Assembly (NCBI GenBank): GCA_037893245.1
Contig: JBAIAA010000443.1
Location: forward strand, 558,001-622,000
Direction of reading: 5' to 3'
From: Crossaster papposus
Taxonomy: Eukaryota; Echinodermata; Asteroidea; Velatida; Solasteridae
DNA length: 64,000 nt
Part shown: piece by piece, positions 39,001 to 48,241 of the stretch
Numbering within the stretch: position 1 is the stretch's first letter
Layout of the letters: every line of letters begins with the position of its first letter
The notes under the pieces: generated by a model
Told to the model about the DNA's origin: nothing
Database searches by the model: none
Seen by the model: only the letters and a program-made list of their open reading frames with translations
Made by a program: the position numbers and the translations under genes

Positions 39001-42000
39001 AATAATTGGAGAGGCTAATCATCCTTACTCACAGCTGGGGTGCTGAATGGAAAGTACACAACTAAAACATAGTCGAGTAGATGGCATGTAAAGGGACTTG
39101 AGTCAAGTCATTTGCCTGCAGTGACTTGAGACGAGTCATTTGCCTGCAGTGACTTGAGACGAGTCATTTGCCTGCTGTGACTTGAGACGAGTCATTTGCC
39201 TGCTGTGTCTTGAGACGAGTCATTTGCCTGCAGTGACTTGAGTCGAGTCATTTACTTGCAGTGACTTGAGTCAAGTCATTTACCCATCGGGACTTGGGTC
39301 GAGTCGAGTCACCAAAAAATGCGACTCGAGTCCAGGGACGAGTCATTGATTTTGAGTCATTACAATGCTGGTACAGCCAGACAAATTTTGTATCAGGTGT
39401 GAGCACCTTATATAGTGCTTCCTCTTTAGCTACACCAATAGCACCCTCCGATTACATGTATAAACTAGTGTGGTCCCCCAAAACTGAGCAATCATATTTC
39501 CAGGTGCTTGACAATACTTGCCGTCACATATGTGACCTGGCACCACGAAATGAGTGGAAAGTTGACTTGATTACATTTCTAGAAAGAAGAAGTCCTAAGC
39601 TTCCAAATGATGTATTGTGTGTTGCTCTAGTTTATTCCTAGCCGCCGCTATTTTCTTTTAAAATAGCTGAAGTCATGCTCTCTTGTTTTTAGAAAACGGA
39701 GTTCAAAGTCTGTGAACCTTGCCAACTATACTATGACCGAGTATTAAGCCTAAAAAAAAACACACTGTTGAGATTTAATTGAGCTATACAATTTTGGGAT
39801 ATAAAAAAGAAGTTTTTTTTGTATGTAAAAGCGTTAACTACTCGAAACCGACTTCCCACTTGAAAAATTGACGTTTTGGCCAATAACTCGTGGTGCCAGA
39901 GGCCGATTTCACGAAACTCGTCTTAACTTATGACTCATCTTAGGACTTAGGACGAGTCCCAAATCAAAGACCGATCTTGGCTAAGACGTGTCCTAAAATC
40001 GCTTTTACTATCTTATGAAAGACGCATCGCAACTACCAATTTGATGGCTGTATCATGTTTGTTTTTACCGCTAGAAGAAACAGTCGCTGAAAAGAAACAC
40101 GCAAACCAACTTTCAGCGTGCGCGCGGGCGAGAACACAAACTTTTGCTAACTGCGCAGTACAATCACGTACGGTAGTTCTGCATGTTCTATATACGACAG
40201 AGTCGACTAGTATAAATAATTAGTTTTTAAAACTATACACACATAGCAAAATATAAATCAAATGCGTTTCTTCTTCGAAACTAAAAGTTTAGGCTGACAT
40301 TTGTCAGTAACGAGAAGATAAGTAATGCAATGGTTTTCAGACAATATACAGATTAACGCACGTATTATTGAGATAAGATAAGACAACCCTCGGACCGATC
40401 CTAAGTTAAGAAGAGTTTAGCCGCGTTGCTATGGAAGTTAGGACGTGTTGATCGCGTCTTAACTTTGGTGAAATCATTCCTAAGACAAGTCGCGAGTTGG
40501 GAGGAGTTACTCTTCCTAAGACGCGTCTTAGCGTTTCGTAAAAATCAGCCCCTGGTCACATATGTGATGGACAATTCCCCTACATGAAAAACAGTCTTAA
40601 TCCAACCACCCAAGTATACAACCAAGTATAAACCAGCCTTAAAATGGGCACAACTCTTGAATGAGTATGAAAACAGACTATTTTCCATGTAAAGAATGTT
40701 CCAGTCAAATATGTTGAAAACCAGTATCAATTTTTGGTACGCAATATCATACAGTACGTACCTTCCGATTGGTGAAACTGTTGTAGTCCTTGATGCACAA
40801 CGTTCTGATCATATCCACATCGGCAGTGATTACAGTAGGGCGCCAGCCGACATAAAAGCTATGAGAACCAATGACATGGGCGACAAGATTGAGAAAAAAA
40901 AACCAAGGAACTCAAGAAAGGTCATTATTTAAAATGGCAGACGAAGGTTGTACTAGTGTCTAAACATACCAAACATTGTTTTTAAAAATATGCACTAATA
41001 GTTTTAGAAATTCACTGGGTATATATAACCAGCGCTATTGAGTCCTAATACACTTAAATAAAGCCTTCGATTACAACCAAGAAGGCGCACTTGAAGTAGG
41101 CCACATTGAAAAAGGTTAATGAAAAGGCCACACATCTTAACAAATGGGCACTAGATGGACCAGTGGCTGAAAATCGTTATACCGATGTTTCACTGTATTG
41201 AGAAAAGTTTGGTAATGAGACCTTTTTTGAGTGGGTAGAGAGGCTCGATGCATTTTGGAAAGGTTTTGCATAGTTATGAGGTATTTCCCATACTAATTGG
41301 CCAAAGTACAAACATCAACCGAAAAGAAGAAAATACAGTCTGAACCCCAGAAATTAAATTACTAACACATTTCTGTTGGAAATAAATTTTCTGTATTAAA
41401 CTACAAACCATGCAAAATAACTTGAATGCTACTTATTAATTTTTAAACATTTGGACATGATCTGGCGATAGTAATGGCCTAGATCATGTCAAAATGTTAC
41501 TCAGACCATAGTACTAGCATTGCCTACCCGAATATTTTTCCGTAGCGAGCAAAATTCTTCTCATGGAAGCCGCTTATTCCCTGCAATAGACAAAATTTAA
41601 ACTGTCATTTTCTCTCAATTTGTCCAGGATTTGATTTGAAAATCCCCGGTAATCGTCATATTACCTTCTAATTTACCTGGAATTTTGTTAGTCTGTCTTA
41701 TCATACGATGAAAATCGCCTGCTGAATGAACAAAATTTGGCTGTTATGTTTTTGTAACATAGCAACGAGTATTACGAAAGACAGTGCAAACAATGCATTA
41801 AATACACGACCAATATCACGCACGTGGAACCTGAGGCCCCATGCCACTGTAGTAAATGTCTACGAGATAGCAGCATCGCCACAGCTATGTACGTTGTCAT
41901 GGAATTGCGACTAAACACCAAAACAGCTCGAGGTTTGGGGGGTCAGAAAAGTGACACCAGAAATTCGTTCTACACAAGAATAATAACACTAAACGCCCAG

Positions 42001-43858
42001 TTTAAAAAGAAGGGTGTGGATGTTTATTTCCTACTTTATGCTCTTTCCGATTCATTTCGTTCAAAACGCATTTTGTAGCCCGGATTGGGCTATTCAAGGA
42101 GATAGGGAACCTTTAGCCTTTAACAAGTCAAACACATTAGAATAACTTTTTGGACAGAAAATTTGTTAAACGGTGGCAAATCGCATGAAACTGCAAAATA
42201 TTGCGAGTGAATTTCCTCGTTCAGTGCACGAGTAACATTTTTCTTAAACACCTAGAGAATGTAAACCAGTTTTGTTGTCATTAGTCCGAGTATCAAACAT
42301 ATGGCATAACGTCTGATATATCTAGACAATGTTAATTTAATGCAACCCAGTGTGCCAGCCAATTATACTTTATAGTGAATTGACATTATTTAGAGCAGAA
42401 ATGTGGACAAAGCTGCCAATTGGCCACTTTGGCCGTCGTGTTTTTGTAACATAACAACGGGTAACGAAAGACACAATATCGCAATTGAAAGCGCCGGCTG
42501 AATGCACAAAATGCAGTCTTGTTTTGCATACTTATCACCAAAATCTGCTCGCTTATCACAGACGCTCGTGATTATATTCTATAGATTATTTGATGTTGGA
42601 AGTGCATCGATTCAAACTGAATCATACGTACACCTTTTAACATGTCTCTTTTACTTACATCTTTGCTGAAAAAGAAGTCCAGGGTGTTACCGATAATTGG
42701 TTTGGTGTTTATTTGGAGAAAACCCAATCTTGTCAGATAATGATGTTTCCAGTAATCGTAGCTGTAAAGAAAAAAACATGTTGAGCTCTTTAGTTATTAT
42801 TATTATTTTTTTTTTTCGGCAATGAAACCGAGGATTCCTCAAAAACGCCCAAGGCACTGTAAGCTCGTAAGCCTGAAGAAACCAGTAGGAGAATAAACGA
42901 AATGCCAGAAACACCGGGGCGAACCCCTTCTCTTTAGCGATAAGTGTGACTGGGTTCTTTTACGTGCATGTCCAGGTTCAATATATACATTATACACACA
43001 CATGGGACCTACGGCTTTACGTCCCATCCGAAGGACGAAGCAATAGTGGTTTAATTGCCTTAGGACACACGTGTCGACACCGGGACTCGAACTCACGCTC
43101 TGCGGAACAGAAAACCCAGCTCTTAACCGCTCGGCCACGACACTCCACTTGATGCTACGACGTTTCAAAGGATACAATGTAATAATGCGGCTAACTGCCT
43201 AACTGCTTTATGGAAATTAGTCGTTTAACCAGTTCGCGCCGAAATTATTTTAACATCACCGAGCCGAGTGGCAGCATTATTTTTAACGAAACACGATCCG
43301 AAGCGGGTTCAGGCCGATAGCGCCGAAGAGCACACCCACGCATTTCCGGCCTTGCTCGCTGCTGTGACAGACATTTCCAAACTTGAACTTGGCGTGTTTA
43401 TGCGTCATTCGTTCTGAATTTTGGGAAAACTTTGCATTTATATACGTCATCTAGCACGAACTGGTTAAGTTAAGGGTAGTAATAAACATGGCAGGGTTAT
43501 ACACTGCCACTGGGCACTCGCTGTTGTTATTTCGAGCAAGAGAAATTGATTGATAAAAGCCGCCATGTCATTTTCGGCCCGATTTGTTACAATTTTTCTT
43601 GTTAATTACTACATCATACTAGTACTACTACTCATGTCGTATACTCCCGTCAGAATAGCATGCATGGTGCAGTCCAAAATGATGAAGTGAGCCATGGAGG
43701 AATAAGATGTGCTTTTAAAATACTCTTCTTAATCCTTCATGTCTATCAACCTACACAAATAGAAGAACACAGGCTGTGATGATCAAAAGCCACGTTGATG
43801 TGCTAAAAAGTGGCGGTTGCCAGCCCTCAGCTGCAGTTGTAGTGTCCGCTTCGTCCAT
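26975..43858 (-). CDS. CYP3-clan cytochrome P450 (CYP3A-like), 12 exons found, defective
   Basis: The gene runs from a start Met with hydrophobic anchor (WLLIITACVLLFV) through LGFLQINTKPIIGNTLDF, RYGKIFGFYVGWRP, FLQLMLDA, AGFETS (I helix), ETLR (K helix) and PFG to a CYP3-like C-terminus. Such enzymes are ER-membrane monooxygenases. Twelve exons have good GT-AG sites. Exons 1-6, 7-9 and 10-12 join in compatible phase, but 6/7 and 9/10 do not, and both missing blocks hold conserved P450 sequence. Exon 9 has an in-frame TGA, and the heme-thiolate cysteine motif in exon 10 is deleted. Probably a pseudogene; a non-enzymatic protein or assembly gaps are alternatives. Confidence 0.88.
27053..27855. 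other. P450 intron, unassigned
   Basis: No repeat boundary or gene is recognised. GC-rich words (GCGAAGCGAATT) near 27660 recur around 30660-30740. Confidence 0.35.
27856..27918 (-). CDS. P450 exon 11
   Basis: It reads TKMGLVRMLQNFRLETCAET, matching LALIRVLQNFSFKPCKETQ of CYP3A. It is phase 0 on both sides. The acceptor is AACAG and the donor GAG/GTATGT. Confidence 0.9.
27919..28532. other. P450 intron, unassigned
   Basis: Nothing recognised. Confidence 0.3.
28533..28614 (-). CDS. P450 exon 10 with heme-binding loop deleted
   Basis: It reads FTPEQREKCHPCAWIPFG, followed at once by VGMRFALLQ. CYP3A proteins have PFGxGPRNCIGMRFAL here. The six residues PRNCIG, including the invariant cysteine that binds heme iron, are missing by a clean 18-bp in-frame deletion. 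The splice sites (TTACAG; CAG/GTATGT) are intact. Confidence 0.9.
28865..30515 (-). mobile_element. Tc1/mariner-superfamily element, DD41D, with ~205-bp terminal inverted repeats
   Basis: The ends are CAGGGTGTATC and its complement, flanked by TA. The inverted repeats (28865-29070 and 30310-30515) are about 205 bp and nearly identical, long for this superfamily. The transposase gene is between them on the minus strand. The element lies in the P450 intron where an exon block is missing. Confidence 0.9.
29139..30173 (-). pseudogene. Mariner-like transposase (DD41D), two frameshifts
   Basis: It begins MVQLTPEQRIFVVKTYHET, a helix-turn-helix region of the DUF4817 kind, then AFAETFPDREPPTKKTIW. 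The catalytic acids are seen in FVIGDESGF, WAQDGAPAH and SPDLTPCDFFL. I count 41 residues between the second and third, hence DD41D. The N-terminal and C-terminal parts share a frame, but the middle (29757-29551) is in another, so two indels inactivate it. The stop is at 29139. The element could only move with help in trans. Confidence 0.88.
30516..31018. other. P450 intron, lost exon expected here
   Basis: The conserved P450 segment between the K helix and PFG (IPKG...HRDP...W...F.PERF) should fall between exons 9 and 10 but was not found here or left of the mariner. Confidence 0.5.
31019..31192 (-). CDS. P450 exon 9 (I and K helices) with in-frame TGA
   Basis: It reads ELLFFLAGFETSSTTMGFAS, then, after a TGA, LSPENISKMTYLDQVICETL and RMYPPAIL. 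AGFETS is the oxygen-binding I-helix motif and ETLR the K-helix ExxR. About 14 residues normally between them (HPDVQ..L..EI) are lost, and LLNEI can be read in another frame at the break. The exon is 174 bp with intact splice sites. Confidence 0.88.
31625..31789. repeat. Near-perfect 165-bp palindrome
   Basis: The inner arms 31651-31700 and 31714-31763 are perfect 50-nt complements around a 13-nt spacer. Outer arms of 19 nt (31625-31643, 31771-31789) are also perfect. Probably a MITE or fold-back element. Confidence 0.9.
35700..35880 (+). repeat. SINE copy (5' truncated)
   Basis: It contains GGAGTAAATGGGTACCTCTG and CTGTACACTCCCCAGGGAGC, as in the SINE at 18690. Confidence 0.6.
35949..36083 (-). 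CDS. P450 exon 8
   Basis: It reads RIDFLQLMLDAHVKSV, then KSLTMDELKSQ, matching RVDFLQLMIDSQ of CYP3A. It is 45 codons, phase 0 on both sides. The acceptor is TTACAG and the donor CAG/GTCAGC. Confidence 0.92.
36084..37261. other. P450 intron with short repeats
   Basis: It holds an AAGTCCATCGC array (36115-36190) and AAGGGACTTGTGACTGGCTT-like repeats (36240-36320). Two near-inverted stretches around 36450-36620 carry CCGGCAATCGTGG and CACGATTGCCGG. A truncated MITE starts near 36957. Confidence 0.45.
37262..37389 (-). CDS. P450 exon 7
   Basis: It reads GAPFLAPVLNYFNMTTF and SFFENIMDQAVELRSSGAER, matching FPFLIPILEVLNICVFP...F of CYP3A. It needs one base from the preceding exon. Exon 6 supplies two, so an exon between them is missing. 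Confidence 0.9.
37562..37824. mobile_element. MITE with AACCAGTTCG-type ends (TTAA)
   Basis: Its ends are AACCAGTTCG and CGAAGTGGTTAA. It is a reversed relative of the copy at 43225-43468, sharing GGTTCAGGCCG and CTTGCTCGCTG words. It occupies the P450 intron where an exon is missing. Confidence 0.55.
38191..38279 (-). CDS. P450 exon 6
   Basis: It reads MAPLINSCLDPMVRKVAKHH, then KEGKNVQMKE, matching [20 protein letters not shown] of CYP3A. It is phase 0 at the start and phase 2 at the end. The acceptor is TTCAG and the donor GGA/GTAAGT. Confidence 0.88.
38280..38708. other. P450 intron, unassigned
   Basis: It holds a G run (about 38416-38427) and AT-rich DNA. Nothing else is recognised. 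Confidence 0.3.
38709..38825 (-). CDS. P450 exon 5 (C helix)
   Basis: It reads KALTVLRDDHWKDVRGILSP, then TFSGSKMKL, matching [23 protein letters not shown]. The WxxxR motif (WKDVR) that contacts heme propionates is present. It is 39 codons, phase 0. Confidence 0.93.
39092..39310. repeat. 28-bp tandem array centred on GACTTGAGTCAAGTC
   Basis: Seven or eight copies of a 28-bp unit made of GACTTGAGACGAGTC plus ATTTGCCTGCAGT. Units with GACTTGAGTCAAGTC are perfect palindromes. The last copies degrade into GAGTCGAGTC. Confidence 0.8.
39901..40552. mobile_element. MITE with GGCCGATTTCACGAAA ends
   Basis: Termini GGCCGATTTCACGAAAC and, complemented, GGGCTGATTTTTACGAAAC. GACGAGTC and GACGCGTCTTA-type words lie near both ends. 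Non-coding. Confidence 0.6.
40762..40858 (-). CDS. P450 exon 4
   Basis: It reads FYVGWRPTVITADVDMIRTL, then DYNSFTNRK, matching [20 protein letters not shown]...FTNRR of CYP3A. The acceptor is CTCATAG and the donor AAG/GTACGT. Phases are consistent. Confidence 0.93.
40859..41527. other. P450 intron, unassigned
   Basis: The palindromic word ACATTTGGACATGATCTGGC near 41450 is related to the palindrome at 47.4 kb. Otherwise nothing is seen. Confidence 0.4.
41528..41580 (-). CDS. P450 exon 3
   Basis: It reads GISGFHEKNFARYGKIFG, matching FDMECHKKYGKVWG of CYP3A. It is 53 bp; the acceptor is ATTGCAG and the donor CGG/GTAGGC. Confidence 0.9.
41581..42658. other. P450 intron, unassigned
   Basis: Two stretches (about 41735-41790 and 42430-42480) share TTTTTGTAACATA(A/G)CAACG and similar words, suggesting a diverged repeat pair. 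There is no gene. Confidence 0.35.
42659..42761 (-). CDS. P450 exon 2
   Basis: It reads YDYWKHHYLTRLGFLQINTK, then PIIGNTLDFFFSKD, the proline-rich hinge and PxxGN segment after the membrane anchor. The acceptor is TTTACAG and the donor GAT/GTAAGT. Confidence 0.9.
42812..43143 (-). repeat. tRNA-Ser-derived SINE, full length
   Basis: The minus strand begins GTGTCGTGGCCGAGCGGTTA (A box), followed by GAGTTCGAGTCCCGG (B box). A body follows with CCTTCGGATGGGACGTAA and CACTTATCGCTAAAGAGAAG, and a tail rich in ATT. Truncated relatives lie at 48890-49065 and 49690-49810. Confidence 0.8.
43225..43468. mobile_element. MITE with TTAACCAGTTCG inverted ends
   Basis: It opens TTAACCAGTTCG and closes CGAACTGGTTAA, so TTAA may be the target duplication, as for piggyBac-like elements. 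Relatives lie at 37562-37824 and, truncated, near 36957. Confidence 0.6.
43755..43858 (-). CDS. P450 exon 1: start codon and membrane anchor
   Basis: It reads MDEADTTTAAEGWQ, then a hydrophobic WLLIITACVLLFV segment typical of the N-terminal ER anchor. It ends in phase 2 (GT/GTAGGT) and joins exon 2 as V-Y-D-Y-W. This ATG has no better upstream alternative in phase with the anchor. Confidence 0.78.
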
Positions 43859-44400
43859 GATGAGTAGCTACGAATAAAATATGTATAACTGTTGTACATG
43901 TACATCAAAGACCCTAGAGCGCGCGCCGCGCAGCGGCGCTCTAGGCAAGACAGTTTACTGTGTACTAAACGTCCATTGGCTGATGGTAGTACGTCTGGAG
44001 CAGATCGGCCGCCATTTTGGGAAGCGAACTTGTGTGTGACACAACGCCCCACGTGCAGTTTGCGTAAGTAAACAACTTGACAACACGTAAGTAAACAAAT
44101 CAGATAGCATTCTAAAAATGATCGGCAGTCATAATGACGTGAAGCATATTTGGTAAGTATATGCAGGTATGCATTTTGTTTAGGGGTATGAAAATGTGTT
44201 ACTGAGGTTAAATATTTTGGGTGAATAGAAACGGAATTATAAACAAGCTGGCGACGTCCTTTGATTATAGTAACGTCTTTCCGACTTTTCTCAAATGTAA
44301 ACGGTAGGCCTAGGCTACTTTACTACTTCTAGTTCCACCATTTCTCACTGACTTTTGGATAGACTTCCAATTAATTCAGTTAAAATTGTTGACCATGATC
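43859..44400. other. Upstream of the P450 gene
   Basis: The presumed promoter side of the P450. No TATA box or other element can be called with confidence. GCGCGC-rich words lie at 43918-43945. Confidence 0.3.
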
Positions 44401-44410
44401 AAATTATGTA

Positions 44411-45188
44411 CCCCTGGCCCTAGAACTCTGGGTCTCCCGACGCCCATAGATAGAGAGGGTTTATACAGGTTAACCGCCGTTAAACAATAGAAACCGTGCA
44501 CAAATTACGGGCAATAACTCCATACTGCCGCACGGTCTACCCCGACAAAAAAATTGTATGAGTACTTGATCAACTCACCCAGCTGTGGCCAACCAAAAAC
44601 CGGTCGAATCTCGGCCAATTTCTGTAAAAAAGGTGAAAACTAGCTATGCCCGTTCCGCAAACGCGACTGTTACAAGATGGCGGATAACGACGTTGGTACC
44701 GTGACCCCGGCCGGGGTCAGTGCGGACCAATCACATGGCTTCTCTGAACGATGACAGGGCTGTTTTCCAAACTCTGGCTTCGGTCTTTTGTGGATGTGCC
44801 TCCGGCGCATTGCTTAACTGTATGAATAAGGCCTCGCAAGGTGAAGTTTGTGTTTCAAAAACGGCTAATGCGCATGCGGCTGCAGCTTGAAATTACGCAC
44901 GAGTTATCCGCCATCTTGTAACAATCGCGTTTGCGGAACGGGCATAGTTTTCACCTTTTTTACAGAAATTGGCCGAGATTCGACCGGTTTTTGGTTGGCC
45001 ACAGCTGGGTGAGTTGATAAAGTACTCATACAAAATTGTTGTTGGGGTAGACCGTGCGGCAGTATGGAGTTATTGCCCGTAATTTGTGCACGGTTTCTAT
45101 TGTTTAACGGCGGTTAACCAGTAAAAACCCTCTCTATCTATGGGTCTCCGCCCTACGGGCGTCGGGAGACCCAGAGTTCTAGGGGTAC
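44411..45188. mobile_element. Fold-back MITE with ~280-bp inverted arms
   Basis: The two arms (about 44411-44690 and 44895-45188) are near-complementary over about 280 bp, from CCCCTGGCCCTAGAACTC inward. AAATTATGTA lies directly on both sides (44401-44410, 45189-45198) as a 7-10 bp target duplication. The central 200 bp is unique and non-coding. Confidence 0.85.
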
Positions 45189-45408
45189 AAATTATGTAGG
45201 CCCTACAATTTTTTAATCAAACTCGATTGCTGGTGTCCGGAAATTGGGCAGAAACGGGCAGTAGCTAGACTTCAGTAGCAATGTCATGTTGCACTGAAAT
45301 TGGCAATTATAAATATTAACCAAGGCATTATGATTTATGGCTACCTTCATTTTCATTGTGACTTTGCATTCATGAGATCGGCATCAGCCTTTTTTTATAG
45401 CTCCATTA

Positions 45409-46493
45409 GGGGTGTTAGTGGTCGGAGGTGGTCGGAGGTGGTCGGAGGTGGTCGGAGCTGGCCGGAGCTAGCCGGAGGTAGCTTAATGCTGTTGTATACG
45501 CGTTGTATACGCTTTGTATAGTTTCCCACAGATTACTGATTACACTGAATACAATTAATACCTCTGGGTTTCCACAGACCATCAAAATTACATGTTGTCT
45601 GCATTTTAAAATAATATTGTTCACTCTAACTATAAGATCCTCTCTTTGGTTCGCGTCAGGTTTTCATTGTAACGGTTTAATGCGCGCGCCCTCCGGCTAG
45701 TAGCTTCCTTCTTATTCCTCCATGCTCCGACCAGGGGGGGGCGGAGGGGGGGCCCTTCGAGGTTGTGATTGCGAAACGCTGTGGTACCGTCCATTCTCAA
45801 AATAGGGGGGGAACAATTTTCTCACTCGAAAAATAAAGAGTTTTTGGCATCCAATCTTAACATCTTGTCTTTTGTAGTTGTACAAGGTTGTTATTTACCT
45901 TAATGATTATCATCCAATGACAATAATTGTATTGAAAATGAAAAAAGCAGTCGAAAAAAATAAGCGTTGACGTACCGTTGATGCGCGTGGAGATTGTGCA
46001 CAAATACTCAAACGACGTTAACAAATACCTCCCCTAAAAAGGGCAATAATAATCGATAAATTGTGAAAAATCGTGCTTTGACCCCACTCATTTTTTTCCA
46101 TAGATAAGTTAAAAAAGGATGTAGCAGTGATATACTGAATTTTTAAAAAAATCTGCCTGTGACCCCCTTGCGTTTTATCGTGTTGTTTTCGAACGAAAAT
46201 GGCAGAAAATGACATCGCCCCAAACAAAATTCGTGTAGATCGTGCCTTCGTACCTGGCTTTGCGGACGTTGTATGAATCACTAAATGCGGAGAGCGATAC
46301 ACGGAGCAAATCTGTACGTGTTTCAATGGAGCGCTTCGCGGTAGCGATCTATACGTATTTACTGTGTGAGATGTGTGGCTCATGAGCGTGGAAGAACGAA
46401 TGAGATACATTTCAACGTTGGTGGCGCACTTTCTTGGGCCCCTCCTCCGCCCCCCCCCCTGGCTCCGACTACCTCCGACTTTTACCAACACCC
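45409..46493. mobile_element. hAT-like non-autonomous element
   Basis: Its ends are GGGGTGTTAGTGGTCGGAG and, complemented, GGGTGTTGGTAAAAGTCGGAG. CTCCATTA (8 bp) is duplicated at 45401-45408 and 46494-46501. A GTCGGAGGTG 10-bp tandem repeat follows the left end. The internal open frame is not recognisable. Confidence 0.65.
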
Positions 46494-46505
46494 CTCCATT
46501 AGTCC

Positions 46506-47367
46506 TAGTTGCGATAATCGTAACCCACCATCCTCCCGACGGTCGAAGACCGGAGGGTTACGAGACAAACTAGTGTACAAAATTGGAGAAGTTGCAATTT
46601 CGACCATTTTTGCCAGACTAGTCACCAGATTTGCCGGATTTTAACCACTTTTAAAGATCATGACACACATTTGGTGAAATGTTGTTCTCCATGTTCACGA
46701 CTTCATAAACGAATTAAATACTCGCGCATGCGTGTTGGTTCACGTACGAGTTCTTGTGCGATAAACAACGTCCTTACCGCACGGCTAACTCGACTGTGCG
46801 CGTGCGTTGTGGTGTGTAGCGTTAGGAATGCAACCTTTTGTGCAACATGGATAAAATTCACGATGAACACGATAAACAAGGCGCGATTGGAACGCATCAT
46901 AATTAATGAGCGCCGAGACAATTCCAAGCACATCCGTGCAGTGAGTTCGCAAGCGGGAATAGCCGTTTAGCGGCGTACAGCCGAAGCTCCACCCAGTCTG
47001 TCTTTCCTTGGTTTACGCTGATTGGTCGGTTTTGTTGCTAGGTTCCGAAGTGCGGGGTTTAAAATGTAAACCTCGTTTGGTGAGAATTTCGCTCAGTCTC
47101 TGGTAAGTGTTTGTCATTTTATCCCCAAAATATTTTCTCAATGATGTTTAGAGTGTTATGAGCGGAGTCATTACACATTGCAGATCAAATCTGTGTTCTT
47201 AAAATGTGTGTCATGATCTTTAAAAGTGGTTAAAATCCGGCAAATCTGGTGACTAGTCTGGCAAAAATGGTCGAAATTGCAAATTCTCCAATTTTGTACA
47301 CTAGTTGTCTTGTAACCCTCCGGTCTTCGACCGTCGGGAGGATGGTGGGTTACGATTATCGCAACTA
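46506..47367. mobile_element. Mutator-like MITE, ~170-bp inverted repeats, 9-bp target duplication
   Basis: The ends are TAGTTGCGATAATCGTAACC and the complement. The arms are near-identical for about 170 bp. CATTAGTCC is duplicated at 46497-46505 and 47368-47376, a 9-bp duplication typical of MULEs. The interior is non-coding. Confidence 0.85.
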
Positions 47368-47371
47368 CATT

Positions 47372-47480
47372 AGTCCGAGTTACTGGACTCTAGTTATCGC
47401 TTTTTTAACATTTGGACATCATCTGGCGATGTCCAAATGTTAAAGAAGCGATAACTAGAGTCCAGTCAGTAACTCGGACT
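47372..47480. repeat. Palindrome, ~50-bp arms
   Basis: Left arm 47372-47420 and right arm 47428-47480 are complementary around ATCTGGC, except for one 4-bp insertion and one mismatch. It starts AGTCCGAGTTACT and ends AGTAACTCGGACT. Confidence 0.85.
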
Positions 47481-47990
47481 ACTTCAGATCAATGAATCTT
47501 AGGAAGAAAATACACTAATCTGCAAATAGCGTCACGCTGTGATTTGAACCGAGGGCCATTGCTCACAAGCTAAGAATGTTTAATCTAGTATAGGCCATGT
47601 GCTGGTTCGAAGGAGTGGTCATTTTTATAAAATTTATGTAGGGCCTAGTTGAGGAGGCATCAAGCACATGAATTGCAATTATAATTTCATTTGGACAGTG
47701 AAGTTGTAATAAAGTCAAAACACAACATCCAGTTGATCATAATTTTGGTCATTTAGTCAAATTATAAAGAATTATGACCAAGGAATGCCAATTGTAATGA
47801 TTCATTTAAATAGGCAAATATGAACCTAATGATGAGTTACAAGACCGGATAAACTTCTTATTGACTTGATGTGATGAATTAATTATTAAAAACAATATTT
47901 GTATAACAAGAATTACATCTTAAATTGAAACTAGAAATATGGCAGCCAGGAAGAACTGACAGCGAGGATTGGGCGTAGAATCAACGACCA
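47481..47990. other. Unassigned AT-rich stretch
   Basis: No gene or clear repeat is seen. Confidence 0.3.
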
Positions 47991-48241
47991 GGGCCCAATT
48001 TCTTGGCTATGTTAACCGCAGAATTCCTCGCTTACGGTCACCATTTTCCGCTAACCGCGATAGCAGAAAAATTATGTGCTTACCCTGTAAGCACAGAATC
48101 CTTAGTTACGAGTTATACGCATGCTCAGAGACCAAAATTCCTCGCTAACGTGTGAAATACGTTTACTGTAAGCACCAAATTTTCTGCTATAGTAAGCAGG
48201 GATTTTTTCGCTAACGGTAAGCAGAGCCAAGAAATTGGGCC
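47991..48241. mobile_element. MITE with GGGCCCAATTTCTTGGCT ends
   Basis: It opens GGGCCCAATTTCTTGGCT and closes AGCCAAGAAATTGGGCC. The interior is rich in GCTAACGG and GTAAGC words on both strands. Non-coding. Confidence 0.75.

Larger units (their letters stand above)
38826..40761. other. P450 intron: 28-bp array and MITE
   Basis: It contains the 28-bp tandem array at 39092-39310 and the MITE at 39901-40552. The 115-codon open frame at 39294-39641 has no recognisable similarity. Confidence 0.5.

Noticed and set aside
13141-39310. CRISPR-like arrays
   Set aside because: The tandem arrays at 13.1 kb and 39.1 kb have no unique spacers, and the genome is eukaryotic.
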